From Paenisporosarcina quisquiliarum (GTDB taxonomy: Bacteria > Bacillota > Bacilli > Bacillales_A > Planococcaceae): a stretch of 64,000 nucleotides of DNA. Below, piece by piece: positions 24,641 through 34,208 of the stretch. The translations under genes and the position numbers were made by a program. The DNA is taken from NCBI RefSeq assembly GCF_027563315.1, contig NZ_JAMKBJ010000012.1, positions 24,726 to 88,725 on the forward strand, in the 5' to 3' direction. Under the pieces are notes generated by a model. That model did not search any database. It was not told where the DNA came from and worked only from the letters and a program-made list of their open reading frames with translations. How positions within the stretch are numbered: position 1 is the first letter of the stretch; every line of letters begins with the position of its first letter.

Positions 24641-25204
24641 ATGAAAATTTTGCTTATAGACGGCACCATTATTGGCTCCAAAACTGGAGCGGTTCTGGAG
24701 CAAGTGAAAATATATATTGAACAATTAAATGATGAGCTCAATCTAGAAATAATCAAGCTGGCCGATTTTAACCATCAATTTGTTGACGGTCGACCACTCG
24801 GTGAATACAACGATGATATGCGTCGCTTAGTTCGAGAGTTTGAAGAAGCGGATGGATATGTGTTAGCCACACCGATTTTCCAAGGGTCGATTCCGGGTGT
24901 CCTGAAAAATGCATTCGATATGCTGCACCCGCGAACGATGCGATATAAACCCGTTTCAATCGTCGCAAATGGTGGAACGTTCCAGCATCACCTAGTCATT
25001 GAAAACCAATTGAAGCCAATCCTAGATTACTTCCGTTGCCTTGTGACACCGAATTATGTGTACACAACGAGCAGCCATTTCGGTGAAGGCAATGTCATCA
25101 CCGATGAAGATGTGCATGACCGCTTGCGTGAACTCGCTCGCGTATTTGTTCAATATGTAGAAATGAGCAAACATTTATCAAAAGATACAATCGACAAACC
25201 TTAA
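24641..25204 (+). CDS. NADPH-dependent FMN reductase family flavoprotein
   Basis: 187 residues. A flavodoxin-like fold starts MKILLIDGTIIGSKTGAVL (phosphate loop), followed by ATPIFQGSIPGVLKNAFD, the FMN isoalloxazine-binding segment typical of azobenzene and FMN reductases. Cytosolic. ATG 24641 follows AAGGAG by 7 nt; ATG 24635 in the same frame abuts the site. It ends at a strong terminator. Confidence 0.88.
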   Translation: MKILLIDGTIIGSKTGAVLEQVKIYIEQLNDELNLEIIKLADFNHQFVDGRPLGEYNDDMRRLVREFEEADGYVLATPIFQGSIPGVLKNAFDMLHPRTMRYKPVSIVANGGTFQHHLVIENQLKPILDYFRCLVTPNYVYTTSSHFGEGNVITDEDVHDRLRELARVFVQYVEMSKHLSKDTIDKP

Positions 25205-25215
25205 AAGACAATTGG

Positions 25216-25250
25216 ACCACTTCGCGAAAACCATGCGAAGTGGTTTTTTG
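25216..25250 (+). terminator. Rho-independent terminator
   Basis: CCACTTCGC pairs with GCGAAGTGG around GAAAACCAT, followed by TTTTTTG. Confidence 0.9.
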
Positions 25251-25284
25251 TTTGATTTTTAAGACGGGGTTCAATCACGGTTTT

Positions 25285-25340
25285 CGCGAATAGAACTGTC
25301 CTGAACGCGAATAGACCCTTTCAAATCACGAATCGACCAA
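25285..25340 (+). repeat. 21-bp tandem array, TATTCGCG family, inverted orientation
   Basis: CGCGAATAGA occurs at 25285 and 25306, and CACGAATCGA at 25327, all 21 bp apart. The reverse complement, TCTATTCGCG, is the core word of the array at 54509. It lies between a terminator and topB. Confidence 0.8.
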
Positions 25341-25422
25341 ACCCATTGCCATAACGACGATTCATTTTAGAAAAGAATCTTTTTCCGTTATAATGAATGA
25401 ATGTAAGAAAGGGGCGGACACT

Positions 25423-27594
25423 TTGTCAAAATCAGTAGTACTTGCAGAAAAACCATCCGTAGCACGCGATATCGCTCGCGTCCTCGGTTGTCATAAAAAA
25501 GGAAATGGCTTTTTAGAAGGAACACAATATATTGTGACATGGGCACTCGGCCATTTGGTCACGCATGCGGATCCGGAACAGTATGATAACAGCTATAAAG
25601 AATGGAAACTGGAGGATTTGCCAATCTTGCCTCAGCCATTCAAGCTGGTACCGATCAAACAAACAATGAAGCAATTCAATGCGGTCAAAGCACAACTGAA
25701 CCGAGCGGATGTTAAAGAGGTTATTATCGCGACTGATGCTGGTCGTGAAGGAGAGCTTGTGGCCCGTTGGATTCTGGAGAAGGCGAAAAGCCGTAAGCCG
25801 GTCAAACGATTATGGATTTCTTCGGTAACGGATCAAGCCATTCAGAAAGGTTTCCGTGAACTGAAAGACGGACGAGCATATGAACATTTGTATGAAGCGG
25901 CAGTTGCCCGAGCAGAAGCGGACTGGGTAGTGGGCATCAATGCAACACGTGCACTGACCGTGAAATACAATGCGCAGCTGTCTACTGGTCGTGTGCAAAC
26001 ACCAACGCTTGCAATGATTGCGGCACGCGAAAAACAAATTCGCGACTTTACATCTAAAACGTATTACGGTTTACAGGCATTAACGAAAGAGGCGACCTAT
26101 ACGTGGTCATTTGGGCCGAACAATCAAACGAGCAATTTCAATAAAGATCAGGTCGAGCAGATTCTAAAGAAATTGGACAAGAGCAAGGAAGGCACGATTA
26201 AGTCCATTCAAACAACACCGAAAAAGCAGCCTGCACCGCCGTTGTTTGATTTGACGGAATTGCAAAAAGAAGGCCATCGTCTTTTTGGCTGGTCAGCGAA
26301 AGAAACGCTGTCCACGTTGCAAGGTCTTTATGAACGCCATAAAATCGTGACGTATCCTCGTACGGACTCAAAACATCTGTCCAGCGATATGAAGTCGACA
26401 TTAAATGAACGAATTAAAGCTGTCGACCTGCAGCCATACAGAGCGGCAACGAACAGTATATTGCGTTCATCGACCATCCAGCCTCAAAAAGGTGTAATCG
26501 ATGATGCGAGAGTGAGCGATCACCATGCCATTATCCCGACTGAGGAATCACCAGTTTTGCAAAACTTATCGGATAAAGAACGTAAATTATATGACTTGAT
26601 CGTCAAAAGATTTTTAGCCGTGTTCCTGCCTCCATACGCATATGATCAAACGGTCATAACATTGGAAGTGCTTGGAGAAACATTTACGGCAAAAGGAAAA
26701 ACCGTTCGTGACGAAGGTTGGAAAAGTGTTTACCAAGAAGACAAAGATAGCGATACGGAAAGTACATTGCCTCCTGTACAAAAAGGCGATTCCATTGAAA
26801 TACGTGCGATTTCTATGACTCAAGGCGAAACAAAACCTCCAGCTCGTTTCAATGAAGGGACGTTGCTTGCGGCAATGGAAAATCCTTCAGCCTTCATGGC
26901 AGGGGAATCAAAAGACATTATTCAAACGGCAGTCGAAACAGGTGGGCTCGGAACAGTAGCGACACGTGCGGATATTATTGAAAAGTTATTCAATAGCTTT
27001 GTCATCGAAAAGAAAGGCAAAGATATTTACACGACTTCCATAGGAAGACAGTTGCTTGAATTGGTTCCGGAGGATTTAAAATCCCCGTCCTTAACGGGTG
27101 AGTGGGAACAGCGATTGACGAAAATTGCCAAGGGTACAATGAAAAAGGAACAATTCATGAAGGATATGGTGAGCTTTTCGAAAACAGTCGTAACGCAAAT
27201 CAAACAAAGTGATCAAAAGTTCAAGCATGATAATGTCACTGGCAAAACGTGTCCGACATGCGGAAAGAATTTGCTTGAAGTTAACGGCAAACGAGGCAAA
27301 ATGCTGGTGTGCCAAGATCGTGAATGTGGCTATAAAAAACAAGTGGCCATGCAAACCAATGCCCGCTGCCCTGTGTGTCATAAACGCATGGAAATGCGCG
27401 GAGAAGGGGACGGGAAACTGTTTGTCTGCAAATGTGGCCATCGGGAAAAATTATCAGCTTTTGAGAAACGCCGTGAATCTTCAGGTGGGGCAAAAGCGAA
27501 TAAAAAAGATGTGCAGAAATTCCTGAAACAACAGGATGAACCTCAAAACACAGCAATGGCTGAAGCACTGAAGAAGTTATTGAATCAGGAATAA
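25423..27594 (+). CDS. topB: DNA topoisomerase III
   Basis: 723 residues from TTG 25423, preceded by AAAGGGGCGG; MSKSVVLAEKPSVARDIARVL is the expected N-terminus, so the longer in-frame ATG 25393 is rejected. The Toprim domain has VLAEKPSVA and DAGREGE, the acidic Mg2+ site. The type IA core has VTYPRTDSKHL with the nucleophilic Tyr near 311, and SDHHAIIPT. Two C-terminal zinc ribbons follow (CPTCGKN, CQDREC, CPVCHKR, CKCGH; about 610-675). It decatenates DNA and resolves recombination or replication intermediates. Confidence 0.95.
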   Translation: MSKSVVLAEKPSVARDIARVLGCHKKGNGFLEGTQYIVTWALGHLVTHADPEQYDNSYKEWKLEDLPILPQPFKLVPIKQTMKQFNAVKAQLNRADVKEVIIATDAGREGELVARWILEKAKSRKPVKRLWISSVTDQAIQKGFRELKDGRAYEHLYEAAVARAEADWVVGINATRALTVKYNAQLSTGRVQTPTLAMIAAREKQIRDFTSKTYYGLQALTKEATYTWSFGPNNQTSNFNKDQVEQILKKLDKSKEGTIKSIQTTPKKQPAPPLFDLTELQKEGHRLFGWSAKETLSTLQGLYERHKIVTYPRTDSKHLSSDMKSTLNERIKAVDLQPYRAATNSILRSSTIQPQKGVIDDARVSDHHAIIPTEESPVLQNLSDKERKLYDLIVKRFLAVFLPPYAYDQTVITLEVLGETFTAKGKTVRDEGWKSVYQEDKDSDTESTLPPVQKGDSIEIRAISMTQGETKPPARFNEGTLLAAMENPSAFMAGESKDIIQTAVETGGLGTVATRADIIEKLFNSFVIEKKGKDIYTTSIGRQLLELVPEDLKSPSLTGEWEQRLTKIAKGTMKKEQFMKDMVSFSKTVVTQIKQSDQKFKHDNVTGKTCPTCGKNLLEVNGKRGKMLVCQDRECGYKKQVAMQTNARCPVCHKRMEMRGEGDGKLFVCKCGHREKLSAFEKRRESSGGAKANKKDVQKFLKQQDEPQNTAMAEALKKLLNQE

Positions 27595-27623
27595 TGATGT
27601 TTTAACGAATCGAGGGAATGTCT

Positions 27624-28118
27624 ATGGTCAAGTCTTCCAAACCAACAAAAACGAATGCAGTCCGACTTTTAGATCAACAAAAAATAAGCTATGACTTATT
27701 TGAGTATGAAGTAGCCGATGGACAAATTGACGGCGTATCCGTTGCGCATAAAATTGAGCAACCAGTTGAAAAAGTGTTCAAGACCCTGGTTGCTACTGCT
27801 GGACTAGGTAAAGTATTCGTGTTCCTGGTTCCTGTCGCACAGGAACTGAATTTAAAAGCGGCCGCGAAAGCTGCTGGAGAAAAGAAAGTGGAAATGCTTC
27901 CCGTTAAAGATTTGCTTGGGTTGACGGGCTATATACGGGGAGGCTGTTCTCCGTTAGGGATGAAAAAATTATTTCCTACATTCATCGATGAAAGTGCGAG
28001 AGAACTGGATAAAATGATTGTCAGTGCAGGGAAAATCGGTACGCAGATTCACTTGAAGCCAAGCGACTTAGTATCCTGTACGAAAGGGATATTTGTCTCA
28101 TTAACTAAAGCAGAATAA
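27624..28118 (+). CDS. ybaK: Cys-tRNA(Pro)/Cys-tRNA(Cys) deacylase YbaK
   Basis: 164 residues with the YbaK fold: AVRLLDQQKISYDLFEY near the N-terminus, VFKTLVA, KAAAKAAGEKKVEM, the GYIRGGCSPLGMKK motif and SCTKGIF. It removes Cys wrongly attached to tRNA(Pro). ATG 27624 follows GAGGGA by 6 nt and is preferred over ATG 27618, which abuts the site. It is 29 bp after topB and probably co-transcribed. Confidence 0.9.
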   Translation: MVKSSKPTKTNAVRLLDQQKISYDLFEYEVADGQIDGVSVAHKIEQPVEKVFKTLVATAGLGKVFVFLVPVAQELNLKAAAKAAGEKKVEMLPVKDLLGLTGYIRGGCSPLGMKKLFPTFIDESARELDKMIVSAGKIGTQIHLKPSDLVSCTKGIFVSLTKAE

Positions 28119-28170
28119 TTTTCCGCTATACGAAAAATAGAATGCTGATATACTATTCAGTATTGATTCG

Positions 28171-28203
28171 AATCCATTCATGCGAAACGTGAATGGATTT
28201 TTT
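28171..28203 (+). terminator. Rho-independent terminator
   Basis: AATCCATTC pairs with GAATGGATT around an 11-nt loop, followed by TTTTT. The next ribosome site starts a few bases later. Confidence 0.8.
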
Positions 28204-28224
28204 ATGGAAAGAAGGCACTTTTAG

Positions 28225-28836
28225 ATGACAAACACTCTTTACATACGATGGAGTTTTTTTATTGTTGGGTTAATCCTGCTGGCACTTGGTATCGCGATGA
28301 CGATCAGAGGTGAATTACTTGGAATAGGTCCATGGGATGTTTTACATGTTGGGCTTTTCATTAACTTTGGTTTATCGATTGGCATTTGGTCCATTACCAC
28401 CGGTTTATTAATTGTCCTTTCTACTTCTCTCTATTTCAAACGCTGGCCACCAATTGGTACATGGCTAAACATGGTGTTGATTGGGGTATTTATTGATATG
28501 TTTCTCTGGGTATTGCCAATCGTGGCCAATCCAATTGCTGAAATTGCCTTATTTATTTTAGGTGTAGCGGTGATGGGGTTTGGAGTTGGCATGTATATCG
28601 CATCAAATATCGGAGCGGGTCCTCGCGATTCCCTCATGCTGATACTCATTGAAAAGACGGGGTGGACCGTCAAGCGTGTTCGAACACTAATTGAGATAGT
28701 TGTTGCAGTACTAGGATGGTTACTTGGTGGGCCAGTAGGTGTGGGGACTGTAATCATTGCACTGACACTCGGGTATATCGTGCATTTTACATTGCCGCTA
28801 TCACAAAAATGGATTGTACAACTAACTTCAAAATAA
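28225..28836 (+). CDS. YczE/YitT-like integral membrane protein
   Basis: 203 residues with five or six transmembrane helices. GIGPWDVLHVG near 38 and ASNIGAGPRDSLML near 125 are two copies of the conserved loop seen in the YczE/YyaS family. B. subtilis YczE affects lipopeptide antibiotic export; no such pathway is in the window, and the role here is unknown. AAAGAAGG precedes the ATG. Confidence 0.8.
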   Translation: MTNTLYIRWSFFIVGLILLALGIAMTIRGELLGIGPWDVLHVGLFINFGLSIGIWSITTGLLIVLSTSLYFKRWPPIGTWLNMVLIGVFIDMFLWVLPIVANPIAEIALFILGVAVMGFGVGMYIASNIGAGPRDSLMLILIEKTGWTVKRVRTLIEIVVAVLGWLLGGPVGVGTVIIALTLGYIVHFTLPLSQKWIVQLTSK

Positions 28837-28845
28837 TAACTTCAG

Positions 28846-28872
28846 GCGGTCACTTTGGTGGCTGCTTTTTTC
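28846..28872 (+). terminator. Rho-independent terminator
   Basis: GGCGGTCAC pairs (with two G-T pairs) with GTGGCTGC around a TTTG loop, followed by TTTTTT. Confidence 0.7.
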
Positions 28873-28932
28873 ATGTTTTGCCATCCCATTTCATATAGTA
28901 GATGCAGTCAACATAATGAAAGGGATGAGTCG

Positions 28933-30021
28933 ATGAACGGAACAATCACGCATCAGTTTGGACGAGCTTTTACAGGTCAAGGTGAAAAAAATATTTATAC
29001 CGATTTAATCAATGAAGCGAGAAAAGTGTACTTTATTAAATCTCCCCCGACATTCAAGCTGTCGGAATTATTTAGGCAAGTTGGCTATCATTATGTAAAA
29101 CGAGGTTACGATATTGAGTGGTTTTACGATCCATTGCATGAAGATACGATTGAAGCTACTTTTGTAAGAGGCAATCGGATTTTGTTTATTCAAGCTGCCC
29201 ATCCAATTTCTTTTGAACCTAAATATTATGGCAGTACCCATCATGTCATTTCGTTCTACGAGGCATATGATGAAAGCAAGTTGCGTGAACACGGCGGCTT
29301 TTTAAGAGAAAAAACATTGCATAGTGAACAGTGGTTGGCCAAAGCATTGGAAACATTAACAAACGCAAAAAAACTTCATGATGACTGGGAAGTTCCATAT
29401 GTAAAAGGGATGGACTGGGAAGGCTTTGATGCGCAAGCTAAAACATTGTTTGATGAAACCTTTACGACGCTTAAATTCAATAAAACCCCTAATAGGTCAC
29501 ATCGTTTAATGGGGACACTAACGCCTCAAGGGGCAAAAGATCATTTTGCATCCCTAACTAAAGGGGTCAAAAGACGCATATTCATCAAAGGGTACCCAGG
29601 TGGTGGCAAGTCGACGTTAATGAAGGGCTTCGCTGAAAAAGCAGAAAGCGTAGGTCTTGATACCCAATGGGGCTGGTGTGGTCTCGACTGCAACAGCATT
29701 GATTATGTTTGGTTACCAGAGCTGCAAACCATCCTATTTGATAGTACAGCACCGCATGAATACGAGCCTGAACGTTCGGGTGACGAAATTTACGACGTAA
29801 GAAAATTCCGTGATTTGAATGAAGAAGATCAGAAATTAGTAGATGGCATCGTAACAAGATATAAGGAAGAAATCTTACATGCAACCGAGTATTTACAGGT
29901 ATATTGCACGGATGACGAAACAATTAGAGAGACTTTAGATGCGTGTGTAAATAACTATAAATGGGCAGAAATCGAAGATGACCTATTCCGAAAGATAGAT
30001 AATTCTTCCATTTATAAATGA
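28933..30021 (+). CDS. P-loop ATPase with one intact and one degenerate nucleotide site (PRK06851-like)
   Basis: 362 residues from ATG 28933. The C-terminal half (from about 190) has an intact Walker A, RIFIKGYPGGGKSTLMKGFA, then CGLDCNSIDYVWLPELQTILFDSTAPHEYEP, a strong match to the duplicated ATPase family I recall as PRK06851. The N-terminal half should hold a second P-loop but reads VYFIKSPPTFKLSELFRQVG, where the Gly and Lys-Ser/Thr of Walker A are lost. Later N-terminal strands (RGNRILFIQAAHPISFEP) keep the repeat pattern. The role of the family is unknown. GGGATG lies upstream; the longer start at 28855 overlaps the terminator. Confidence 0.8.
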   Translation: MNGTITHQFGRAFTGQGEKNIYTDLINEARKVYFIKSPPTFKLSELFRQVGYHYVKRGYDIEWFYDPLHEDTIEATFVRGNRILFIQAAHPISFEPKYYGSTHHVISFYEAYDESKLREHGGFLREKTLHSEQWLAKALETLTNAKKLHDDWEVPYVKGMDWEGFDAQAKTLFDETFTTLKFNKTPNRSHRLMGTLTPQGAKDHFASLTKGVKRRIFIKGYPGGGKSTLMKGFAEKAESVGLDTQWGWCGLDCNSIDYVWLPELQTILFDSTAPHEYEPERSGDEIYDVRKFRDLNEEDQKLVDGIVTRYKEEILHATEYLQVYCTDDETIRETLDACVNNYKWAEIEDDLFRKIDNSSIYK

Positions 30022-30116
30022 TTAATTAAACTCATTCTTCAGATATTTTACAAGTGTTACAATAAACTCTCAAACTATTAACAGAAAATTTGTAATAGTC
30101 GAGAGGGGAATGTAAA

Positions 30117-32204
30117 TTGAACAAAAAGAAATTGTTTTCCGTATTATCAACAGGTGCACTTGCAGCTTCACTCATGATGCCTGCTACTGCAACTCCAGTG
30201 GAAGCAGCCAGCCCATATGCAAACTTCAATACAGCAAAATACGGTGATCGAGTTGATATCGATCAGGCGTTAAATAACTTATCAAACAGCGAAAGCTTCC
30301 AAAAAGAAGCCGACCGCATCATTAGAGCGCAAGCGGATGAAAAAGCTGGCGGAGAAGATAAAGCCTCGGAAGCTAGTCCTTTTACGTTTGATGGTGGTAC
30401 GAAGAAGTTCTTGAATCGCAATTTGAAATTTAAAGATTTCACATTACGCAGTGTAGGCGACAACGTGGAGATTTGGGTAGCGAATGATTTAGCTTATGGT
30501 CCGAATAACCCGAAACCGGCTGATGTTGTCACTCAAGAACAAGCTGATAAATTGCGTGATGAGTTTGATTCGAATATTTATCCAGTAGCAACAGAATTCT
30601 TCGGTACGCCTGATGCACTTGATGGCTCTAATTCTCCATTGCCTGGAATGGTCGGATTACCTGAAGATTATTATGAAGGGTCAGACAAAATCATCATGCT
30701 CGTTGATAACGTCCAAGATGAAGGATGGAATAATCCGAGCTATCCTTTCTTTGTAGCAGGATTCTTCTGGCAGACGCTTGAAAATTACACAGACCGCAAT
30801 ATTGTAACCATTGATACGAATTCTTGGGAAACACGTCTCGAGTCTACTTTCTTTGGAACAACCATCCATGAACTTCAACATTTGATTCAAGCAGATAATG
30901 ATGGATCTGAAGAGACATGGCTGAATGAAGGGATGTCCACATTCTCTGAATATCTTGGTGGATATGGACATGGCGAAGGCTCCATTAACTTCTATTTAGA
31001 TCACCCAGAAAACTCTTTGGTCAACTGGGATGAGCATGGTATAGCTGAAACAGGTCCTGAAACGATTGCGGATTACGGTCAAACATACTTGTTCACACTT
31101 TATATGTATGACAAATTCGGTAAAGACTTTATTCGTGAATTGGCTGTAGATGGCACTTCTCAAGGGATTGCATCAATCGATCAGCACTTAAAAGCAGCCG
31201 GTTCTGATAAAACATTTACAGAAGTTTACCAAAACTTCATGACGGCTCTGGCACTAGATAATGACAAAGTGTCGAGTGATTACAAATTCGATAGTATTGA
31301 TTTACGAGAATTGCCAGTAAACGCAGCTGGTGACCCTCGCGGGAAAACGGTCGATTTTGAAAAAGCTTTGACGTTTGAAAAAGAAGGAGTACCGGCATGG
31401 GGCGGGGACTTCAAAGACTTAGAATTTGAGCAAGACGTTCGTTCGTTGAAGTTTGACGGTGTTGATTTCCTTCCATTGCAATGGGAAACTGTTGCCAATC
31501 CATTGAATGCAGACGAGCAAGTTTTACATGCAAACAATGGGGATGAAGCAGATCAAGCGCTCATTTTCAACGCACAAGTTCCGACTGAAAATCCTACTTT
31601 AACTTTCGATCATTTCTATGACATCGAAGAGAGCTGGGATTATGGGGTCGTTCAAGTTTCAACAGACAATGGTCAAACGTGGACATCATTATCCAATGAA
31701 AACACGCGTGAAGATGTCGTGGAAGAAGGACATCCAACAATCAAAGATAACGTACCTGGATTTACAGGGCATGCAACGGAGTGGGCAACGGAATCATTCG
31801 ATTTGTCAGCTTATGCAGGTCAAGATGTGTTAGTATCGTTCAGAAACCTGACAGACTGGGGTTACAATGATAGTGGTTGGTTCATTAAAAATATCAACCT
31901 TGGTAATTTCTCTGCAGATGGCACTTCAACTGATGTATTCCAATCACTTGCTGAAATTAAAGGTGAGTATGTAGACTTTACTGTCAGTCTGATCCAAACA
32001 CGGAGTAATGAACAACAAAAAGTTATGCACATTAACCCATTCGACGTAACGGAAACAGAGGCACTACAAGTCCGAAATTTCCTTACTCAAGGCAATGTGA
32101 AAATGATTACGACATACGCAGCAAAACCAGGTCAAACTTCAGCAGTAGACTATACGTATGAAGTAGGACTCAAAACTAACCAAGGTAAAAAGAAAATGAA
32201 ATAA
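30117..32204 (+). CDS. Secreted zinc metalloprotease, M6/immune inhibitor A-like
   Basis: 695 residues from TTG 30117 (GAGAGGGG upstream). A signal peptide with an AxA cleavage site ends near residue 33 (VEAAS). The catalytic part holds TTIHELQHLIQ with His251 and His255 as zinc ligands, and the third-ligand Glu in TWLNEGMSTFSEYL. The C-terminal half has a jelly-roll/MAM-like region (SWDYGVVQVSTDNGQTWTSL, SFRNLTDWGYNDSGWFIKN) usual in M6 proteases. The HELQH form is also found in hyicolysin-type M30 enzymes, so the exact clan family is open. It probably digests extracellular protein. Monocistronic. Confidence 0.85.
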   Translation: MNKKKLFSVLSTGALAASLMMPATATPVEAASPYANFNTAKYGDRVDIDQALNNLSNSESFQKEADRIIRAQADEKAGGEDKASEASPFTFDGGTKKFLNRNLKFKDFTLRSVGDNVEIWVANDLAYGPNNPKPADVVTQEQADKLRDEFDSNIYPVATEFFGTPDALDGSNSPLPGMVGLPEDYYEGSDKIIMLVDNVQDEGWNNPSYPFFVAGFFWQTLENYTDRNIVTIDTNSWETRLESTFFGTTIHELQHLIQADNDGSEETWLNEGMSTFSEYLGGYGHGEGSINFYLDHPENSLVNWDEHGIAETGPETIADYGQTYLFTLYMYDKFGKDFIRELAVDGTSQGIASIDQHLKAAGSDKTFTEVYQNFMTALALDNDKVSSDYKFDSIDLRELPVNAAGDPRGKTVDFEKALTFEKEGVPAWGGDFKDLEFEQDVRSLKFDGVDFLPLQWETVANPLNADEQVLHANNGDEADQALIFNAQVPTENPTLTFDHFYDIEESWDYGVVQVSTDNGQTWTSLSNENTREDVVEEGHPTIKDNVPGFTGHATEWATESFDLSAYAGQDVLVSFRNLTDWGYNDSGWFIKNINLGNFSADGTSTDVFQSLAEIKGEYVDFTVSLIQTRSNEQQKVMHINPFDVTETEALQVRNFLTQGNVKMITTYAAKPGQTSAVDYTYEVGLKTNQGKKKMK

Positions 32205-32211
32205 CCTGGAA

Positions 32212-32238
32212 GCGGGCTCATAATGAGCTCGCTTTTTT
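32212..32238 (+). terminator. Rho-independent terminator, first copy
   Basis: GCGGGCTCAT pairs with ATGAGCTCGC, followed by TTTTTT. The same 27 bases occur at 32666-32692. Confidence 0.9.
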
Positions 32239-32317
32239 ATATTGATAGTCAAAAATACACAAGTCATGAAACAGGATGAAAACACGAACATTCTTAATGC
32301 AGAGAAGCTTATTGATT

Positions 32318-32420
32318 TTCGTTGCGGTCGGACGCTTTCCGCGGGCGGTCCATGTGCCTCCTCGTTCGCTACGCTCTCTGTGGGGTCACATTTGGACACG
32401 CTTTTCCCGCTGGAGTCGCC
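32318..32420 (-). repeat. Dispersed palindromic repeat element A
   Basis: GC-rich element bounded by GCGGTCGG and CCGACC, with GCTTTCCGCGGGCGG, CCTCCTCGTTCGCTACG and TTTTCCCGCTGGAGTCG inside. These words are reverse complements of those in the elements at 2308 and 32490. Confidence 0.75.
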
Positions 32421-32489
32421 GACCTACACTTCAATCAACAGTATGCGCTTCTGTAGACATTTCTCTTTAAAATTAATAAGTAGGATACT

Positions 32490-32618
32490 GGTCGGCTATT
32501 TCTGAAGACTCCTGCGGAAAAAACGGAACAAGCGAGACCCCACAGGCTCAGTTGTCAGAGACAACTGAGCCGAGGAGGCTTGCGTTTCGTCCGCGGAAAG
32601 CGAAAGAAATAGCCGACC
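32490..32618 (+). repeat. Dispersed palindromic repeat element B with perfect 13-bp ends
   Basis: Bounded by GGTCGGCTATTTC (32490) and GAAATAGCCGACC (32606), an exact inverted pair. Inside are GACTCCTGCGGAAAA, GCGAGACCCCACAGG, a perfect 12-bp stem (GGCTCAGTTGTC/GACAACTGAGCC) and CCGCGGAAAGCGAA. The type is common between genes in Bacillaceae and Planococcaceae. Confidence 0.8.
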
Positions 32619-32665
32619 ATCACCTTTTTGATAGATTATTTTTATATTGAATACAACACGTCGAG

Positions 32666-32692
32666 GCGGGCTCATAATGAGCTCGCTTTTTT
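32666..32692 (+). terminator. Rho-independent terminator, second identical copy
   Basis: 27 bases identical to 32212-32238. No gene ends just upstream, so it looks like a duplication product. Confidence 0.8.
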
Positions 32693-32827
32693 CTTGTAAC
32701 ACCAAGTTGACTTGAGCCTGATTTAAAAATAGAAGAATTATATTTATAAATTCTCAGAAAGATGGTTAAATCCTATAAATGGAACGATAACTAGTTTCAA
32801 ACTAAAATTTCGTAGTGTCAGCACGTT

Positions 32828-32844
32828 GCGCTTTTCTAAAGCGC
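32828..32844. promoter_or_regulatory. Inverted repeat upstream of kbl
   Basis: GCGCTTT-TCT-AAAGCGC is a perfect 7-bp inverted repeat about 22 bp before a TATAAT (32866-32871). It could be an operator or a short hairpin at the kbl promoter. The matching -35 is weak. Confidence 0.4.
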
Positions 32845-32934
32845 TTATGTTAAAATGGAAAAGATTATAATACACCAGCGATATGCCAATGATAGTGGTG
32901 TGGCACATAAATTCGCTTGAGAGGAAGATGCTTT

Positions 32935-34125
32935 TTGTCTAACGTATTAGATGCTTTTTTAGAAGAAAACCTACAAGAATTACGCGACCAAGGGTTATAC
33001 AATGAAGTCGATCCAGTAGAAGGTCCGAATGGAGCAAAAATTCAAGTTCGAGGCAAAGAACTCATTAATTTATCATCAAATAACTATCTGGGATTGGCAA
33101 CAAACGAAGAATTGAAACGCATAGCAAAAGAAACAATCGATAAATACGGCGTGGGTGCAGGTGCGGTTCGTTCAATCAACGGAACACTTGACCTTCACGT
33201 GAAGCTCGAAGAAAAGCTGGCTGAATTTAAAGGAACGGAAGCGGCAATTTCTTACCAATCCGGCTTTAACTGTAACATGGCTGCTATTTCAGCTGTTATG
33301 GATAAAAACGATGCCATTCTTTCAGATCAGTTGAACCATGCTTCGATTATTGATGGTTGCCGACTGTCTAAAGCGAAAATCATTGCCTACAAACATTCAG
33401 ACATGGACGATTTACGTGCAAAAGCAAAAGAAGCACAAGAATCAGGTCTATATAACAAAGTCATGGTCATTACAGACGGCGTATTCTCAATGGATGGCGA
33501 TATTGCGAAACTGCCTGAAATCGTGGAAATCGCTAAAGAATTTGATTTAATCACATACGTAGATGATGCACATGGATCAGGTGTTACGGGTAAAGGTAAA
33601 GGAACGGTTAAGCATTTCGGTTTGGAAAAAGACATCGACTTCCAAATGGGTACGTTGTCTAAAGCTGTGGGTGTAGTTGGCGGATATGTAGCGGGTAAAC
33701 AATCGTTGATCGATTGGTTAAAAGTTCGTTCACGTCCATTCCTATTCTCAACAGCTGTGCCACCAGGTGACGTTGCCGCAATCACAGCTGCTTTGCAAAT
33801 GATCATTGATTCTACAGAGCTTCACGACAAGCTTTGGGATAATGGTGATTATTTGAAAGCGGGACTTAAGAAATTAGGTTTCGATATCGGCGCTTCTGAA
33901 ACGCCGATTACGCCATGTATTATTGGCGATGAAAAGCTGACGCAGCAATTCTCTAAACGACTGTTTGAAGAAGGCGTATATGCGAAAGCTATCGTTTTCC
34001 CAACTGTACAAAAAGGGACAGGCCGTGTTCGTAACATGCCAACTGCAGTCCATACGAAAGAAATGTTGGACGATGCACTTGCCATCTATGAAAAAGTTGG
34101 AAAAGAGCTTGGTGTAATTAAGTAA
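32935..34125 (+). CDS. kbl: 2-amino-3-ketobutyrate coenzyme A ligase (glycine C-acetyltransferase)
   Basis: 396 residues. A PLP-dependent alpha-oxoamine synthase with [25 protein letters not shown], the PLP pocket VDDAHGSGV and the Schiff-base Lys in [14 protein letters not shown]. It splits 2-amino-3-ketobutyrate with CoA into glycine and acetyl-CoA, the second step of threonine catabolism; the first-step enzyme is encoded at 35952. TTG 32935 is chosen because AGAGGAAG lies about 8 nt upstream and the homologous N-terminus starts there; the in-frame TTG 32917 lacks a site. Confidence 0.93.
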   Translation: MSNVLDAFLEENLQELRDQGLYNEVDPVEGPNGAKIQVRGKELINLSSNNYLGLATNEELKRIAKETIDKYGVGAGAVRSINGTLDLHVKLEEKLAEFKGTEAAISYQSGFNCNMAAISAVMDKNDAILSDQLNHASIIDGCRLSKAKIIAYKHSDMDDLRAKAKEAQESGLYNKVMVITDGVFSMDGDIAKLPEIVEIAKEFDLITYVDDAHGSGVTGKGKGTVKHFGLEKDIDFQMGTLSKAVGVVGGYVAGKQSLIDWLKVRSRPFLFSTAVPPGDVAAITAALQMIIDSTELHDKLWDNGDYLKAGLKKLGFDIGASETPITPCIIGDEKLTQQFSKRLFEEGVYAKAIVFPTVQKGTGRVRNMPTAVHTKEMLDDALAIYEKVGKELGVIK

Positions 34126-34132
34126 GACAGAT

Positions 34133-34171
34133 GAACACTCGAATGTGTATAAGCGTTCGAGTGTTTTTTTG
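34133..34171 (+). terminator. Rho-independent terminator
   Basis: AACACTCGAA pairs with TTCGAGTGTT, followed by TTTTTT. Confidence 0.9.
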
Positions 34172-34208
34172 TATCGTAATTAAATACCAGCGATGGGGGG
34201 ATGGGCTT

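Noticed and set aside
33387..33806. 139-residue frame antisense to kbl
   Set aside because: A shadow of a highly conserved gene with no start signal.
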